Source: Symsagittifera roscoffensis
Taxonomy: Eukaryota > Xenacoelomorpha > Acoela > Convolutidae
Direction: 5' to 3'
Assembly: GCF_963678635.1 (NCBI RefSeq)
Contig: NC_087065.1
Span: 46,130,381 to 46,194,380 of the forward strand
Length of the DNA stretch: 64,000 nt
The translations under genes were made by a program, and so were the position numbers. Shown here one piece after another: positions 63,101-64,000 of this stretch. The notes under the pieces are model-generated. The model had not been told where the DNA came from. It worked only from the letters and a program-made list of their open reading frames with translations, and made no database searches. Numbering within the stretch: the first letter of the stretch is position 1; each line of letters opens with the position of its first letter.

Positions 63101-64000
63101 TAGTCGTTGCTCTATTTCTTTCGCAGCCAGATCTTGTTTCACTTTGGCAATTGCTTCCGTCGCCGCTTTCTCATAATTTATCTCTAGAGAGCTTCCGGCC
63201 GCGGACTCTAACGCACCGCTAACATGTGTAACAGCTTTCACTGTCTTCGTCGGCAATTCGGTGTTTGGTGCCCCCAAGTTCCTAGATTCAAACTCGTTTT
63301 GCCTGTTCCGCTGATTCTGCACCGCCGCTAATGCCAACTTATGTTTGGGGTGATTCTGGTCCTTGACCGCTTCCCAGAACAAGGGACAATCCATTCTGAA
63401 GTGCCCCTCCTGATTACAGAAGAAGCATCTGGCGCCTATCTTGATGATCAAGCCATTATAGTACTCGTGTTCCTCCATCTGGCTCATATCCTCCTCATCC
63501 GGTGCATAACCTAGGCTCTTCATGCCTTGTTTGTACGTTGTGCAGTCAGCCACATGATGATCCGCTGACCCGCAGTTCGCGCATGATCTACGCTTGTCCA
63601 TATCATCTCTAGGTTTGTACCATGATGACCTCTGGGGTTGGCTTCCCCCTTGCGTGTTCCTGTTTTCGGAATATGAGTACTTCTTAGGTTTCATCAGCAT
63701 GTATTCTCTTGATTTCTGTCTCATTTCTTCTGGGGTGGGTGCGCTGTCCTTCGACAATGTGTAGTTTGTTGCTAACATTGTCCTTAAGTCATCACTTTTC
63801 ACCCCATCGATGAACTTCGAGGCAATGCTAAAGTTCCGTCTATTTGTCGACTCCTCTGGGTCACTCCTCCTTCTCAAGCTCTCGAGGTCATCTAGGAACC
63901 GATCTATTGACTCGTCCTCCCTCTGCCTTCTCTTTTCAAATCGCATCATCGCTTGGTGACCCTTCATGCCTGACCCGAATCGATTCAGCAATATCTCGAA
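57146..64000 (-). CDS. Ty3/gypsy gag-pol polyprotein (partial at 5' end)
   Basis: A continuous minus-strand frame of about 2,284 residues that is still open at the window edge; the first visible residues are internal gag, not a start. Counting from residue 1 at 63991: gag C terminus with zinc knuckles CANCGSADHHVADC (137-150) and CFFCNQEGHFRMDC (189-202); aspartic protease DTGA (496-499) and ILGRDFI; reverse transcriptase with DLGSAFWQV and catalytic YVDD (982-985); RNase H with DTDAS (1130) and DNRA (1202); an unusual acidic linker of about 380 residues; integrase zinc domain H1672-H1677-C1707-C1710 and the DD35E triad D1738, D1797, E1833; a GPF-type module with a 'RLSTGRAAHYENLKPH' end; and an acidic tail of about 300 residues. 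All catalytic sites look intact. The enzyme set supports reverse transcription and integration of the element. Confidence 0.93.
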   Translation of the reverse strand, partial: FEILLNRFGSGMKGHQAMMRFEKRRQREDESIDRFLDDLESLRRRSDPEESTNRRNFSIASKFIDGVKSDDLRTMLATNYTLSKDSAPTPEEMRQKSREYMLMKPKKYSYSENRNTQGGSQPQRSSWYKPRDDMDKRRSCANCGSADHHVADCTTYKQGMKSLGYAPDEEDMSQMEEHEYYNGLIIKIGARCFFCNQEGHFRMDCPLFWEAVKDQNHPKHKLALAAVQNQRNRQNEFESRNLGAPNTELPTKTVKAVTHVSGALESAAGSSLEINYEKAATEAIAKVKQDLAAKEIEQRLKLEIERQNFNEALTGSNSIPEARTGSMKTGNCNTVKMVTGKPFGISKIGARIMSIITVGGHEVTRNLSEPSDQTIMHIDVYADYLSGISPQTTSRALRALLTRGGSKSVRVDNRYTEAYGPHEVMLNIDGINIYTKTMITCDEDLIGQIYVGKEELKVRSIGHCAMLEEDAMHIGTEADVTGHVLDINGKKTQLRGLLDTGAVLSVIPIETWEKMGFDKGDLIDSRIRLSAANKGALRVLGRTPIIALNLGERNLWMSFIVVENLDESDQFILGRDFIRNFDVTIDLNNAMFRIRNPDRRYAIKPVNLIMANENKAPVFLSRRVRLKANEAAIVSLRMKNYNELSDNKQVCIVPNPNSQSAAVLGRSFSITKSGLCVSVLLNTLDIPITIQRGRKLGYALPVKTRYETIENSKQNEVVDCPNHRDKICILRRLQRIKDSSGLIKSLKSETDDGLSSCSNFPERPTLDEMQTDKPVLPEIEHLRGKLKDEQLEAIKDVLERNEEVFSRHKADIGCCNFVEHEIELEENAVPHREGARRMTPHKSDACRKEIETLLEYDMIEPSKSPWACGVVMAKKKGDQLRFCCDFRYLNSVTVKDAYPIPRIDESLSKLGDAKFFTTLDLGSAFWQVPLRKQDRDKTGFACELGLFQWKRMPFGLCNATATFQRLMAHALIGVTKKYGNLVMCYVDDVVIATPTLEDHIERLDEVFACMKRSGLKCKPSKCEILKDSIKYLGRMVDKHGIRPDPDAVEAVLTWKSPKTEHQLMSFLGFANYYREFIKGYADKVYPMQQLMRHKGKKFTWNNAAEESFQRIKKELCEAPVLGMPTEKGMYVLDTDASVVAISGILHQEQEWNGKTVLRPIAYGSKVLSDTEMKYGAPKAEMFAVVTFVEKYRAYLGSEPFKLRVDNRALSWLKTYSMDQSYIGRWIVRLDGYNMMIEHRTRDKHQNADSLSKKTEFYERQEQREADRPEIKDGFSFMDKETYDSLPLTRWLDKSGKPIEDHPELPKEPLEKTILKKNRGIPIGIMLKSKIVRETLKAKGYDLTQVEEGTVRIDEDLMRLLEKLSDDKPVIQGKGQEAPELTILRREETVNNTDVSKGSITDSKEVVRSLVEKIPDKILEQTKVRDKKVTFREEVEHLGLDQESGEWSRFMEEDETGEGKLSGEREEWDEDSDESSEDQDSLCMILAEEKIRQHDRELQTDPSSGTYNLETQEVRGGEELEKIAVSRKPLRELSCNSNVRTNLVPEDDMKIVKRMICVKLSDDTHNPGEMNGQIMALKEHVKARYRLSDLIRAQKNDKMTSNLSKWIHSGVKEKGELEEDSYKILSQFYKEKRDLLYHTAEGVVACKRRDEEKILHKHNLIILPQLYQTEVLFRSHDQMGHQGIDKVQQRILHRFDWPGMRKACERWVNACLACLQVKDPRKMKFPLKSVESSEFNEVVQIDHQKICMTESGYNQILVIIDHFTKLAEAVPCQTASAEETCDHLITHWISRYGCPMTFQSDNGKAFVGDLTKELMKRSHIAQAHSTTYHPQTNGLVERQNRTLVNMLRVYCSRYMTDWDKYLPQVVGAYNSTQHSTTGISPFMMLTGRERAMPITFFYPEYEGKRTSPQAYVKEAIKRQQELNELCRRNTAQAQMRQRKKYDEKILRAKPYEVGQYVWVFQNVIPPKGTKKLLKKWRGPFMITEVHQQGRFYRLSTGRAAHYENLKPHVPSPEDWCLPRDMEGLEYLVVEPACEVNEKGTREKNDGNENLSLDDNEKIEVESDAGSFVEEDWNDPEQNEVPKWMEPDRPTPPETRTGNRKRTGMRYNRYGDDFLIDKIQPDKLGDELLSAGELEAGEEWQVIDDGGHYPQDDYSTPELETDLEQSEIERRENTNLRILEWMRDVKDESHEGQSIQQVDISAANYMKTEDPLFGWTATDRPLDIPKDNSDPTTSTGTSINIFVRGVGVGLTHTENLMIKKLKEVRETSGLELEECKYVLVCDQLSF

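Larger units (their letters stand above)
41019..64000 (-). mobile_element. Giant Ty3/gypsy-type LTR retroelement (3' part; continues off right edge)
   Basis: On the minus strand, in element order: gag-pol polyprotein (57146-64000, open to the edge), macro-like frame (51684-52064), 2,959-residue frame (42302-51181), polypurine tract (42258-42272) and 3' LTR (41019-42255). About 18.3 kb of element is visible after subtracting a nested LINE (52469-57137); the 5' LTR, primer-binding site and gag N terminus are out of view. GC content is near 50% against roughly one-third in the host flanks, and long frames are unbroken, both signs of recent activity or transfer. Giant Ty3/gypsy elements are known (Ogre in plants, Burro in planarians), so size alone is not unique; the cargo is. 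The target duplication cannot be tested from one end. Confidence 0.88.

Overview
This is a eukaryotic, almost certainly invertebrate animal, nuclear window. Bases 1-41,000 are AT-rich and gene-sparse, with multi-kilobase introns bounded by GT..AG and filled with short interspersed repeats. The host genes are clearly metazoan: a TACC-like coiled-coil protein, SIL1, FKBP12, mitochondrial DNAJA3/Tid1 and BSDC1, all on the minus strand. Five host genes have a good 3' splice acceptor 0 to about 50 nt upstream of the start codon. That fits either 5'-UTR introns or spliced-leader trans-splicing. I cannot name the phylum from the sequence.

Layout. 298-13612 (minus): TACC-like gene in ten visible exons, continuing off the left edge. 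A small three-exon gene of unknown function lies just upstream of its first exon on the plus strand (13962-14429). 17178-18584: SIL1. 18969-19795: FKBP12 in two exons. 25620-28931: DNAJA3 in three exons, with a triplicated SINE-bearing unit in its first intron. 31095-39794: BSDC1 in seven exons, carrying a short hAT remnant with perfect 8-bp target duplications, one MITE, and a degenerate tandem repeat in its introns. 39992-41002: last exon of a protein I do not firmly recognise, cut off from its upstream exons by the next element.

From 41019 to the right edge (64000) the composition changes to near 50% GC with very long open frames. This is a giant Ty3/gypsy-type LTR retroelement on the minus strand. 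In its own 5' to 3' order it shows: a gag nucleocapsid/protease/reverse transcriptase/RNase H/integrase polyprotein (open through the window end, 57146-64000); a small macro-domain-like frame (51684-52064); a 2,959-residue single-exon frame in the position where retroviruses carry env (42302-51181), with a coiled coil, an intact-looking SGNH/GDSL hydrolase domain and a second degenerate SGNH-like domain; a polypurine tract; and a 1,237-bp 3' LTR (41019-42255). The 5' LTR and gag start lie beyond the window. A 4.7-kb Jockey-type LINE (plus strand, 52469-57137) is nested between the pol stop codon and the macro-like frame, flanked by a 7-bp target duplication.

The most interesting material is the giant element: its SGNH/macro cargo in the env position, and the strongly strand-biased enrichment of the hexamer CTTGAG along its coding strand, densest in the LTR.
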